DNA of 6,287 bases from Thermomonas sp. (GTDB taxonomy: Bacteria > Pseudomonadota > Gammaproteobacteria > Xanthomonadales > Xanthomonadaceae): NCBI GenBank assembly GCA_024711415.1, contig JANJSW010000179.1:1-6287 (forward strand), read 5' to 3'. The notes beneath the pieces were generated by a model. The model was not told where the DNA came from. It saw nothing but the letters and a program-made list of their open reading frames with translations, and ran no database searches. Both the position numbers and the translations under genes were made by a program. Positions 1 through 6,286 of the stretch are shown one piece after another; position 1 is the first letter of the stretch, and each line of letters opens with the position of its first letter.

Positions 1-2
1 CG

Positions 3-578
3 GACGGCCGCTCGCTGCGCCGCCCCTTCATCCGCATGCCGATTCCCTATGCGCGCCTGAGCTCCGGCTTCGGCGGTCGCAGGCACCCGGTGCTGGGCCG
101 CTTCCGCCTGCACAAGGGCGTTGACTACGCCGCCGGCACCGGCACCCCGATCCAGGCCGCGGGCGATGCGCGGGTCGAGTTCGTCGGCCGCAAGGGCGGC
201 TACGGCAACACCGTGATCCTCAACCACGGCGGCGGCAAGACCACCCTGTACGGGCACATGTCGCGCTTTGCGAAGCTGCGCCCCGGCCAGCGCGTGGCAC
301 AGGGCACGGTGATCGGCTACGTCGGCAGCACCGGCCTGGCTACCGGCCCGCACCTGCACTACGAATTCCGGGTCAACGGCGTGCACATGAACCCGCTGAA
401 GATGACCCTGCCGCCGCCCACGCCGCTGACCGGGCAATCGCTGGTGGCGTTCAAGAGCGAGACCCACCGCGCCCTGGAGAAGATCCGCGAGGTCGAGGAC
501 GTGGTGTTCCAGCTCGATGACGGCAGCCGCGTCGCCAGCGCCGCCGCCAAGCCGGCACCTGCCCCGAAGAAGGGCTGA
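3..578 (+). CDS. M23 family zinc metallopeptidase (LytM/MepM-like endopeptidase), 5' end outside window
   Basis: This is the C-terminal part of a peptidoglycan endopeptidase; the frame is open to the left edge, so the true start lies upstream and the ATG at 36 is internal. The M23 domain is complete enough to show its zinc site. The HxxxD motif (HKGVD) has His at 111-113 and Asp at 123-125. A further His lies in LYGHMS (255-257), and HLH has its two His codons at 351-353 and 357-359. The glycine-rich KGGYGNTV and [14 protein letters not shown] blocks are typical of the family. By family knowledge these enzymes cut peptide crosslinks in the periplasm and often carry an N-terminal membrane anchor plus LysM or OapA-like domains; that part is not visible here. 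After the domain come about 55 residues ending in an Ala/Pro/Lys-rich tail. It precedes anmK by 31 bases, so co-transcription is likely. The fold assignment is firm; the exact bond cleaved is inferred. Confidence 0.93.
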   Translation, partial: DGRSLRRPFIRMPIPYARLSSGFGGRRHPVLGRFRLHKGVDYAAGTGTPIQAAGDARVEFVGRKGGYGNTVILNHGGGKTTLYGHMSRFAKLRPGQRVAQGTVIGYVGSTGLATGPHLHYEFRVNGVHMNPLKMTLPPPTPLTGQSLVAFKSETHRALEKIREVEDVVFQLDDGSRVASAAAKPAPAPKKG

Positions 579-592
579 ACCTGCGGGCGGCG

Positions 593-611
593 ATGCGATA
601 CTGCATCGCAT
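593..611 (+). promoter_or_regulatory. Small inverted repeat covering the anmK start codon
   Basis: A perfect 7-bp inverted repeat (ATGCGAT at 593-599, ATCGCAT at 605-611, loop of 5) includes the first two bases of the anmK ATG. A competing 7-bp pairing also exists (590-596 with 603-609). In the mRNA either stem would tie up the start region, which lacks a clear Shine-Dalgarno. The sequence is seen directly; an effect on translation is inferred. Short stems arise easily in GC-rich DNA, so confidence is low. Confidence 0.3.
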
Positions 612-1737
612 GAGCGACCTCCCCACTGGCCGGATCTTTCTCGGCCTGATTTCCGGCACCAGCGCCGACGGCATCGATGCCGCGCTGGTGCGGTTCGACG
701 ACGACCACGCGCACGCACGCCCCACCCTGCTGCATGGCCGCACCCATGCCTGGCAGCCCGCGTTGCGCGAGCGCCTGGTAGCGCTGGGCCAACAGGCGCA
801 GGCGCTGACCCTGGACGAAGTGGGCGAGCTGGACGTGCGCATCGGCCACGCGTTTGCCGCCGCCGCGCTGGCGACGCTCCGCGACGCCGGGCTGACCGCA
901 CGCGATATCACCGCGATCGGCTCGCACGGGCAGACTCTGCGCCACCATCCACACGGCGACGCGCCGTTCACCCTGCAGCTGGGCGATGCCCACGTGATCG
1001 CCGAGCGCTGCGGCATTCCGGTGGTGGCCGATTTCCGCCGCCGCGACGTCGCCGCCGGCGGCCACGGCGCGCCGCTAGTGCCGGCCTTCCATGCGGCCAC
1101 CCTGCACGCCCCCGACGAGGACCGCGCAGTGCTGAACCTGGGCGGCATCGCCAACCTCACCCTGCTGCCGGCACGCGGCACGGTGCGCGGGTTCGACACC
1201 GGCCCGGCCAACGGGCTGATGGATGCATGGTGCCAGCGCCACACCGGAACGGCCTATGACGCGGGTGGCACCTTCGCCGCGCAGGGCCGCGTCGATGGCC
1301 CGCTGCTGGCGCGCCTGCTGGCCGAGCCGTGGTTCGCCGCGCCGCCGCCGAAATCGACCGGCCGCGACCGCTTCCACCTCGACTGGGTGGAGGCCGCGCT
1401 GGCCGGCAACGAAGCACCCGCCGACGTGCAGGCCACCCTGCTGGCGCTGACCGCACGCAGCGTCGCCGACGCCCTGCGCGCCACCCAGCCGGGCACCCGC
1501 CGGGTCATCGCCTGCGGCGGCGGCGTGCACAACCCGCTGCTGATGGCGGCGCTGGCCGAAGCGATGCCGGACGCGGCGATCGAGTCCAGCGGCGTACACG
1601 GACTGGACCCTGATTTCGTCGAGGCGATGGCATTCGCCTGGCTGGCGCGCGAGCACCTCGCCGGCCGACCGGGCAACCTGCCCGCGGTCACCGGCGCCGC
1701 CGGGCCGCGCGTGCTGGGCGCGTTCTATCCTGCCTGA
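610..1737 (+). CDS. anmK: Anhydro-N-acetylmuramic acid kinase
   Basis: This cytoplasmic sugar kinase of peptidoglycan recycling uses ATP to open the 1,6-anhydro ring of anhydroMurNAc and phosphorylate it, giving MurNAc-6-phosphate. The product is 375 residues, close to the roughly 370 of E. coli AnmK. Visible family motifs are the N-terminal nucleotide loop [12 protein letters not shown] (about 12-23), GSHGQT (104-109), a [22 protein letters not shown] block, [10 protein letters not shown] (from 175), FDTGPAN with the probable catalytic Asp at 196, and ACGGGVHNP (301-309). The C-terminal [11 protein letters not shown] is also conserved. The ATG at 610 was chosen because it places [18 protein letters not shown] at the family N-terminus. 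The longer open frame back to 517 overlaps the upstream gene and reads as non-homologous Pro/Arg-rich sequence. No good Shine-Dalgarno precedes 610, and a small hairpin covers the start, so translational coupling to the upstream peptidase is plausible. The 3' end overlaps convergent ampG by 13 bases. Confidence 0.97.
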   Translation: MSDLPTGRIFLGLISGTSADGIDAALVRFDDDHAHARPTLLHGRTHAWQPALRERLVALGQQAQALTLDEVGELDVRIGHAFAAAALATLRDAGLTARDITAIGSHGQTLRHHPHGDAPFTLQLGDAHVIAERCGIPVVADFRRRDVAAGGHGAPLVPAFHAATLHAPDEDRAVLNLGGIANLTLLPARGTVRGFDTGPANGLMDAWCQRHTGTAYDAGGTFAAQGRVDGPLLARLLAEPWFAAPPPKSTGRDRFHLDWVEAALAGNEAPADVQATLLALTARSVADALRATQPGTRRVIACGGGVHNPLLMAALAEAMPDAAIESSGVHGLDPDFVEAMAFAWLAREHLAGRPGNLPAVTGAAGPRVLGAFYPA

Positions 1738-3104
1738 GCGGAGGCGGCCATGCGCATCCGCCGCGCCAGCCACAGGCACAGCAGCAGCGCCGGCAAGCCG
1801 GCCAGCGCGGTGCCGAGGAAGAACAGCGCATAGCCGTCCAGCAGCGTGCGGCCGACCGCGAGCTGCTCCACCGCGACGCCGGAGAAGCCCTTCAGCAGCT
1901 TGCCCAGCAGCGCGTAGAACGAGCTGAGCAGGGCGTACTGGGTGGCGGTGTAGCCGATGCTGGTGAGGCTGGACATGTAGGCCACCAGCGCGGTGCCGGC
2001 GAAACCGGTGGAGAAGCCGTCGATCGCCATCGCCGCCACGAACACCGCGTGGTCGCCGCCCGCATAGGCCACCCAGGTGAACGCGGCGTTCGAGCCCGGG
2101 CCGAGGATGGCGCCGGCCAGCAGCGTGGGCACGAAGCCGAAGCGCACCGCGCTGATGCCGGCAGCCGCGATCCCCAGCAGCGAGGTGGCAAGCCCGATCG
2201 AGGCGCGCACCTCGCCCACGAACTCCTTGCTGATGCCGATGTCGGCGTAGAACGGGTTGTTCATCGGCCCCATCACGAAATCCGGCAGCCGGTACAGGCT
2301 GATCGCCGCCAGCATCAGCAGCGCCCATTGGCCGTGGGTCTTGAAGAAGGCGATGAACGGCCCGGCGATGGCGTCCCACAGCCCGGACACGGTCCACATC
2401 GGCGCGTGCGCGGCGACCTCCGGGCGCTGCGAGGCGGACGGTTCGCGCGCCAGGAACAGCGCCGCGCACAGGCCCACGCCCATCAACGCCGCCATCGCCC
2501 AGTACGACAGCGACCAGCCGACGTAGGTGGCCAGGATCAGGATCAGCGCGTCGGTCACCAGCAGCGCGGTGCGATAACCGAACTGGGTGCCGGACGTGAG
2601 CAGGCCCAGCTCTTCGGGATCGTCGGCGATCTCGATGCGCCAGGCGTCCACCACGATGTCCTGCGTCGCCGAGGCGAACGCCGCCGCCAGCGCCAGCGCG
2701 CCGAATACCAGCAGGTGCTCGATGGCGAAGCCGGCCAGCTGGAACTGGCCGCCCTGCGGCTGCACCACCGCCATGCCGGCCAGGCCCAGCGCCACCACGA
2801 TCTGCGACAGCACCATCCAGCCGCGGCGGTGGCCGAGGCGGCCCAGCAGCGGCACGCTGGTCTTGTCGATCACCGGCGCCCACAGGAACTTCAGGGTGTA
2901 GGCCAGGCCCACCCACGACAGGAAGCCGATCGCCGACAGCTCGCTGCCGTTCTCCCGCATCCAGTAGCCCATGGTGTTGCCGACCAGGTACAGCGGCAGG
3001 CCGGAGGAGAAGCCCAGCAGCAGCATCGCCAGCACCTTGGGCCGGCGCAGCGCGCGCAGGACGTCGCGGCTGGTCTTCTTGCGGGTGGCGGCGCTTTCGG
3101 ACAT
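1725..3104 (-). CDS. ampG: AmpG-type muropeptide permease (MFS transporter)
   Basis: This inner-membrane permease is predicted to import GlcNAc-1,6-anhydroMurNAc(-peptides) from the periplasm for recycling. In organisms with inducible AmpC it also controls the signal for beta-lactamase induction. The 459-residue product is a multi-pass protein of about 12 hydrophobic segments. AmpG hallmarks are [13 protein letters not shown] in the first segment (about 28-40), FLWAPVIDK (73-81), the HRRGW loop (92-96), [11 protein letters not shown] (146-156), and [21 protein letters not shown] near the C-terminus. E. coli AmpG is about 491 residues with 14 segments; this one ends about two segments earlier, as many proteobacterial homologues do. 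The ATG at 3104 is preceded by AGGAA at good spacing. It lies 66 bases downstream of the nuclease gene on the same strand and converges on anmK, the kinase for its imported sugar, with a 13-base 3' overlap. The family call is strong; exact substrate length preference is not visible. Confidence 0.92.
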   Translation of the reverse strand: MSESAATRKKTSRDVLRALRRPKVLAMLLLGFSSGLPLYLVGNTMGYWMRENGSELSAIGFLSWVGLAYTLKFLWAPVIDKTSVPLLGRLGHRRGWMVLSQIVVALGLAGMAVVQPQGGQFQLAGFAIEHLLVFGALALAAAFASATQDIVVDAWRIEIADDPEELGLLTSGTQFGYRTALLVTDALILILATYVGWSLSYWAMAALMGVGLCAALFLAREPSASQRPEVAAHAPMWTVSGLWDAIAGPFIAFFKTHGQWALLMLAAISLYRLPDFVMGPMNNPFYADIGISKEFVGEVRASIGLATSLLGIAAAGISAVRFGFVPTLLAGAILGPGSNAAFTWVAYAGGDHAVFVAAMAIDGFSTGFAGTALVAYMSSLTSIGYTATQYALLSSFYALLGKLLKGFSGVAVEQLAVGRTLLDGYALFFLGTALAGLPALLLCLWLARRMRMAASAQAG

Positions 3105-3109
3105 CGGGA

Positions 3110-3114
3110 TTCCT
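3110..3114 (-). promoter_or_regulatory. Ribosome binding site of ampG
   Basis: Read on the - strand, AGGAA lies 5 bases upstream of the ATG at 3104 and supports that start. The 66-base gap upstream of ampG (3105-3170) has no obvious promoter. It does hold two short mutually exclusive stems (3117-3121 with 3125-3129, and 3121-3125 with 3130-3134) that sit just upstream of this site. Confidence 0.6.
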
Positions 3115-3170
3115 GTGGCAGCGCCTGCCGGCGCGACGGGGTTGGCGGGAGGCGATCGTGCCGGGCTGGC

Positions 3171-3971
3171 CTATTCGGCGTAGTCGACCAGCACCGGCGC
3201 GTGGTCGGAAAACTTCGGCTCGGGGAAGATCTCGGCAGCGCGGATCGACGCGGCGATGCCGGGCGTGCAGATCTGGTAGTCGATGCGCCAGCCGACGTTG
3301 TTGGCGCGCGCGGCGCCGCGCTGCGACCACCACGAATACTCCACCACCCCGGGCTTGGCCACCCGGAAGGCATCCTTCCAGCCCTGCGCGGGCGGCGCGA
3401 CCAGGCCGTCGTGGCAGTCGTCCGCGATCATCCCGCTGAGCCAGGCGCGCTCGTGCGGCAGGCAGCCGGAATTCTTCTGGTTGCCGGTCCAGTTCTTGAT
3501 GTCGTTGCGCGCGCGGACGATGTTCCAGTCGCCGCACAGGACATACTCGCGGCCACTGGCCAGCCAGCCGTCCATGATCGGCTTCAGCCAGGTCATCACT
3601 TCTTCCTTGAAGCCCTGGCGCAGTTCGCCGGAACTGCCGGAGGGGATGTAGAAGCTGACCACCGACAGGTTGCCGAAGCGCGCCTCGATGTAGCGGCCCT
3701 CGTCGTCGAACGGCGCCCAGCCCAGTTCGGTGCGCACCTCGTCGGGCTCGCGCCGGCTGTAGATCGCCACGCCGCTGTAGCCCTTCTTCTGCGCGTCCTT
3801 GAACCACGCCTTGTAGCCTTCCGGCCGGAACGCGGCATCCGCCAGCTGGTGTTCCTGCGCCTTGGTTTCCTGCAGGCATAGCACGTCGACGTCGCGCGCG
3901 GCGAACCAGTCGAAAAAGCCCTTGGAGGCGACCGAGCGCAGGCCGTTGGCGTTGAAGGTGAGGATGCGCAT
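3171..3971 (-). CDS. xthA: Exodeoxyribonuclease III / AP endonuclease family protein, Crc-like subgroup with intact active site
   Basis: This 266-residue protein of the EEP (exonuclease-endonuclease-phosphatase) fold is predicted to act as an Mg-dependent AP endonuclease/3'-5' exonuclease in base excision repair. The active-site set is visible: N7 and E35 (LQETKAQ), Y108 (SFYIPSG), D148 and N150 (CGDWNI), D231 (GWRIDYQ), and D256-H257 (FSDHAP). These match E. coli ExoIII E34, Y109, D151, N153, D229, D258 and H259. Outside the active site it looks closer to Pseudomonas Crc than to ExoIII, sharing DIKNW, PERAWL-like HERAWL, SWW, GWRIDYQ, TPG and HAPVLVDY. Like crc, it neighbours pyrE. The ATG at 3971 gives the canonical [11 protein letters not shown]-terminus; longer in-frame openings (TTG at 4040) add non-homologous residues. 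No strong Shine-Dalgarno is seen. It may be co-transcribed with ampG downstream. The gene name is the usual annotation; repair activity is inferred from conserved residues. Confidence 0.93.
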   Translation of the reverse strand: MRILTFNANGLRSVASKGFFDWFAARDVDVLCLQETKAQEHQLADAAFRPEGYKAWFKDAQKKGYSGVAIYSRREPDEVRTELGWAPFDDEGRYIEARFGNLSVVSFYIPSGSSGELRQGFKEEVMTWLKPIMDGWLASGREYVLCGDWNIVRARNDIKNWTGNQKNSGCLPHERAWLSGMIADDCHDGLVAPPAQGWKDAFRVAKPGVVEYSWWSQRGAARANNVGWRIDYQICTPGIAASIRAAEIFPEPKFSDHAPVLVDYAE

Positions 3972-4114
3972 GGATGGGATCGTGTTGCTCGAAGTCGGAG
4001 GCAGCAGCAGGTGGACGCGCGATGCGCCCGAAGCACGCAAGCATACCTGTCCAGCCGCGGAAGCTCGGGCGCATGCGGTACGCTTTCCATCCGAACCCCA
4101 CCCTGACCGACGCC
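3972..4114. promoter_or_regulatory. Divergent intergenic region between the nuclease gene and pyrE
   Basis: These 143 bases must hold the promoter for pyrE and, unless transcription reaches it from elsewhere, for the nuclease-ampG pair. I see no convincing -35/-10 pair on either strand. A TATGCT hexamer on the - strand (complement of 4041-4046) is a weak -10 candidate without a matching -35. The region contains a perfect 10-bp inverted repeat listed separately. Part of it (from the ATG at 4073) could be coding if pyrE began earlier than 4115. Confidence 0.6.
4022..4074. repeat. Perfect 10-bp inverted repeat in the divergent promoter region
   Basis: ATGCGCCCGA at 4022-4031 is repeated in inverted form as TCGGGCGCAT at 4065-4074, separated by 33 bases. 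Arm centres are 43 bp apart, about four helical turns, which would place two protein-binding half-sites on the same DNA face. The spacer carries the weak - strand -10 candidate and two GAAGC direct repeats (4030-4034, 4060-4064). Alternatively it could fold as a stem-loop in a pyrE leader RNA. The repeat is seen directly; any function is inferred. Confidence 0.5.
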
Positions 4115-4765
4115 GTGTCCGACCACCGCCACCGCTTCCTGCAGCTCGCGCTGCGCGCCGACGCCCTGCGCTTCGGCGAATTCACCCTCAAGTCCGGCCG
4201 CAGCAGCCCGTATTTCTTCAACGCCGGGCGCTTCGACTCCGGCGCCGCGCTGGCCGCGCTGGCGCAGTGCTACGCAGATGCGGTGGACGCGGCGGCGCTG
4301 GACTTCGACCTGCTGTTCGGACCCGCCTACAAGGGCATCCCGCTGGCCACCGCGCTGGCTTGTGAATACGCGCGGCGCGGCCGCGACCTGCCGCTGGCGT
4401 TCAACCGCAAGGAAGCCAAGACGCACGGCGAAGGCGGCAGCCTGATCGGAGCAAAGCTTGCCGGGCGCAGGGTGCTGATCGTGGACGACGTGATCACCGC
4501 CGGCACCGCCATCCGCGAAGCGCTGGCGATCATCCGCGAGGCTGGCGGCACGCCGGCCGGCATCGTGATCGCGCTGGACCGGCAGGAACGCGTGCGCGAG
4601 GATGCCGCCGAATCCGCGGCGCAGGCGGTGGCGGCCGAGCACGCCATCCCGGTGGTCGCGGTGGCCACGCTGGACGACCTGCTGGCGTTTGCCGGCGAAG
4701 ACGCCGGACTGGCCGCCCATCGCGATGCGCTGCTTGCCTACCGCGCGCGCTACGGCGTCGCCTGA
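4115..4765 (+). CDS. pyrE: Orotate phosphoribosyltransferase
   Basis: PyrE catalyses the fifth step of de novo UMP synthesis, joining orotate to PRPP to give orotidine 5'-monophosphate in the cytosol. The product is 216 residues, normal for the family (E. coli 213). Visible are [12 protein letters not shown] (about 25-36), [10 protein letters not shown], the flexible catalytic loop [13 protein letters not shown] (96-108, with R98, K99, K102 and H104), and the PRPP-binding motif [13 protein letters not shown] (120-132). The GTG at 4115 was chosen because it gives the VSDHRxRFLQLAL start seen in remembered xanthomonad PyrE proteins. Earlier in-frame starts (ATG at 4073, ATG at 3974) add residues without family likeness, although the Shine-Dalgarno before 4115 is weak. 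It is divergent from the nuclease gene and is followed after 32 bases by the DUF4124-like gene, probably in the same transcript. No rph gene or E. coli-style attenuator is visible upstream. Confidence 0.97.
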   Translation: MSDHRHRFLQLALRADALRFGEFTLKSGRSSPYFFNAGRFDSGAALAALAQCYADAVDAAALDFDLLFGPAYKGIPLATALACEYARRGRDLPLAFNRKEAKTHGEGGSLIGAKLAGRRVLIVDDVITAGTAIREALAIIREAGGTPAGIVIALDRQERVREDAAESAAQAVAAEHAIPVVAVATLDDLLAFAGEDAGLAAHRDALLAYRARYGVA

Positions 4766-4785
4766 TACGCTGATCCGACTGCCAC

Positions 4786-4792
4786 AGGGGGG
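4786..4792 (+). promoter_or_regulatory. Ribosome binding site of the DUF4124-like gene
   Basis: A G-rich AGGGGGG ends 5 bases before the ATG at 4798 and supports that start. It lies in the 32-base gap after pyrE. No terminator hairpin is seen in the gap, which favours co-transcription. Confidence 0.6.
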
Positions 4793-4797
4793 CCGTC

Positions 4798-5493
4798 ATG
4801 CCGCACCACCGCCACATCCTCCGCACCGCTGTCGCCGCGCTGGCGCTGGCCGGCAGCGGCGCTGCCGCCGCCCAGACCGCCGCGCCGCCGCAGAAGAAGA
4901 TCTACTGCTGGGACGAGGGCGGTCGCCGGGTCTGCGGCGATGCGCTGCCGACCACGGCGGTGGACAGCGCACGCACCGAGTTCAGTGCGAACAGCGGCAT
5001 TCCCACCAAGCAGGTCGACCGCGCGCTCACCGACGCCGAGCGCAGCGTGGCGGAAGTCGCGGCCGAAGCCGCGCGCCGGCAGGCCGAGGCCGACGCCATC
5101 CAGAAGCGTCGCGACCTGGCGATGGTGGAGTCCTACCTGACCGAGGCCGACCTGCGCCGCGCCTACGGCGAGCGCACCGCGCTGCTGGACGAAACCCTCA
5201 AGGCCAGCCGGCTGGGCCTGGCCAACCTGCGCCTGAGCCTGCTGTCGCTGCTGCGCCAGGCCGGCGACCTGGAGCTGGCCGAGAGCCCGGTGCCGCGCAA
5301 GCTGACCGATTCGATCCGCCGCCAGCACGGCGAGCTGTTGCGCCAGCAGCAGATCCTGCTGGCGCAGGAAGCCGATCGCGCCGAGCTCGAACGCGAGCTG
5401 GCCGACTCGGTGCAGCGCTACCGCGAGATGCGACAGGATCCCGACGCACCCGCAGCGGCGCCCGTGCCGACGGCACCGACGCCGACGGGCTGA
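4798..5493 (+). CDS. Secreted/periplasmic DUF4124-like coiled-coil protein of unknown function
   Basis: The 231-residue product has a typical signal peptide: basic PHHRHILR, a hydrophobic Ala/Leu core, and an AAA-Q junction with probable cleavage near residue 25. After a short linker comes KIYCWDEGGRRVCGDALP (about 34-51), which resembles the DUF4124 beta-hairpin (usually YKWxDxxGxxxYSDxPP). Here it carries two cysteines, C37 and C46, the only ones in the protein, which could form a periplasmic disulfide. Residues about 73-215 are highly charged and rich in Ala, Leu, Glu, Arg and Gln, with heptad-like spacing suggesting long coiled-coil helices. The C-terminus is an Ala/Pro/Thr tail. No catalytic motif is seen. 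It follows pyrE by 32 bases with a good ribosome binding site and converges on the mutase gene. An envelope structural or scaffolding role is possible, but the function is unknown. The gene call is firm because of length, signal peptide and frame consistency. Confidence 0.88.
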   Translation: MPHHRHILRTAVAALALAGSGAAAAQTAAPPQKKIYCWDEGGRRVCGDALPTTAVDSARTEFSANSGIPTKQVDRALTDAERSVAEVAAEAARRQAEADAIQKRRDLAMVESYLTEADLRRAYGERTALLDETLKASRLGLANLRLSLLSLLRQAGDLELAESPVPRKLTDSIRRQHGELLRQQQILLAQEADRAELERELADSVQRYREMRQDPDAPAAAPVPTAPTPTG

Positions 5494-5496
5494 GCC

Positions 5497-5516
5497 GCAG
5501 CCGTCAGAACGGCAGC
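5497..5516. terminator. Possible bidirectional terminator hairpin between convergent genes
   Basis: GCCGT (5500-5504) pairs with ACGGC (5509-5513) around a CAGA loop. Two further G-C pairs (5497-5498 with 5515-5516) extend the stem beyond one A-A mismatch. It fills the 10-base gap between the DUF4124-like gene and the mutase gene and includes the mutase stop codon. There is no real T-tract on either side, so intrinsic termination would be weak. It is the only hairpin candidate at this convergent junction. Confidence 0.3.
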
Positions 5517-6286
5517 TTCAGGTCCGGCTCCAGCCGCAGCAGGTTGTCGCGGAACGCCTGCTGGATGCGCGCCATCGCCTGGCTGGAATCGGCGTCGAAG
5601 CGCATCACCAGCACCGGCGTGGTGTTGGACGCGCGCACCAGCCCCCAGCCATCCGACCAGTCCACCCGTACGCCGTCCAGCGTGGTCTGGCGCGCCCCTT
5701 CGAAACTCGCCGCCATGCGGAAGCGCTCGACGAACGCATGCGGGTCGCCGTCCGGGGCATCGACCTTGATCTCGGCGGTGGACACGCCGTCGGGCAGCGC
5801 ATCGAACACCGCGTCCGGCGACTCCTCGCGGGTGTCGAGGATTTCCAGCAGCCGCGCCGCGGCGTAGATGCCATCGTCGAAACCGAACCAGCGCTCGGCG
5901 AAGAAGAAGTGGCCGCTCATCTCGCCGGCCAGCGCGGCATCGACCTCGCGCATCTTCGACTTGATCAGCGAATGGCCGGTCTTCCACATCAGCGGACTGC
6001 CGCCGTAGCGGAGGATCTGGGTCGGCAGCCGGCCGGTGCACTTCACGTCGTAGACGATGACCGCGCCCGGGTTGCGCTCCAGCACGTCGGCGGCGAACAA
6101 CATCAGCAGACGGTCGGGGAAGATGTTCTCGCCGTCGCGGGTGACCACGCCGAGGCGGTCGCCGTCACCGTCAAAGGCGATGCCCAGGTCCGCGTCGAGC
6201 CTGTTCACCGTGGCGACGAGGTCCTCGAGGTTGTGCGGTTCGCTCGGGTCCGGATGGTGGTTGGGGAAGGTGCCGTCGATGTCGCA
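5504..6286 (-). CDS. algC: Phosphomannomutase/phosphoglucomutase, C-terminal part (5' end outside window)
   Basis: This enzyme interconverts 6-phospho and 1-phospho forms of mannose and glucose, feeding GDP-mannose and UDP-glucose for exopolysaccharide and LPS. The xanthomonad counterpart is also called xanA. The last 260 residues are visible and the frame stays open to the right edge; the GTG at 6208 is internal. Visible in order are CDIDGTFPNHHPDP, the metal-binding loop FDGDGDR (6155-6175), PDRLLMLFA, WKTGHSLIK, the sugar-recognition GEMSGH (5909-5926), RWFGFDDGIYAAARLLEIL, TTLDGVRVD, and the phosphate-binding loop RASNTTP (5615-5635). These follow domains 2 to 4 of P. aeruginosa AlgC closely. 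The catalytic phosphoserine loop lies upstream, outside the window, as would any N-terminal membrane extension found in some relatives. It converges on the DUF4124-like gene with a 10-base gap. All checked motifs are intact, so the visible part is not a pseudogene. Confidence 0.95.
   Translation of the reverse strand, partial: CDIDGTFPNHHPDPSEPHNLEDLVATVNRLDADLGIAFDGDGDRLGVVTRDGENIFPDRLLMLFAADVLERNPGAVIVYDVKCTGRLPTQILRYGGSPLMWKTGHSLIKSKMREVDAALAGEMSGHFFFAERWFGFDDGIYAAARLLEILDTREESPDAVFDALPDGVSTAEIKVDAPDGDPHAFVERFRMAASFEGARQTTLDGVRVDWSDGWGLVRASNTTPVLVMRFDADSSQAMARIQQAFRDNLLRLEPDLKLPF

Noticed and set aside
517..609. Longer N-terminus for anmK starting at 517
   Set aside because: The 31 extra residues are Pro/Arg-rich, overlap the upstream peptidase gene in another frame, and do not resemble the AnmK N-terminus, which begins just before GLISGTS.
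2049..3881. + strand open frame of 610 codons opposite ampG and the nuclease gene
   Set aside because: The product is rich in His, Gln, Arg and Ala without recognisable domains and lies wholly antisense to two well-supported genes.
4070..4077. 8-bp palindrome CGCATGCG as a separate regulatory site
   Set aside because: It is short and GC-rich, such words are common at this base composition, and it mostly overlaps the arm of the stronger 10-bp inverted repeat.
4073..4114. Earlier pyrE start at ATG 4073
   Set aside because: It would add 14 residues absent from remembered xanthomonad PyrE proteins. The GTG at 4115 gives the usual SDHRxRF N-terminus. It is kept as a possible alternative because the ribosome binding site before 4115 is weak.
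1075..4221. Very long - strand open frame of 1048 codons
   Set aside because: It runs through anmK (antisense), ampG and the nuclease gene in another frame. Its product is Arg/Gly/Ala-rich low-complexity sequence with no family motif, while the competing frames carry clear conserved proteins. Long shadow frames are expected at this GC content.
3596..4720. - strand open frame of 374 codons opposite pyrE
   Set aside because: It is antisense to pyrE and out of frame with the nuclease gene, with no family likeness.
4602..5867. + strand open frame of 421 codons across the pyrE end, the DUF4124-like gene and the mutase gene
   Set aside because: It is out of frame with three better-supported genes and reads as Arg/Pro/Ser-rich sequence; a frame shadow.
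6206..6208. GTG as start of the mutase gene
   Set aside because: The frame continues upstream to the window edge with conserved mutase sequence (CDIDGTFPNHHPDP), so this GTG is internal.
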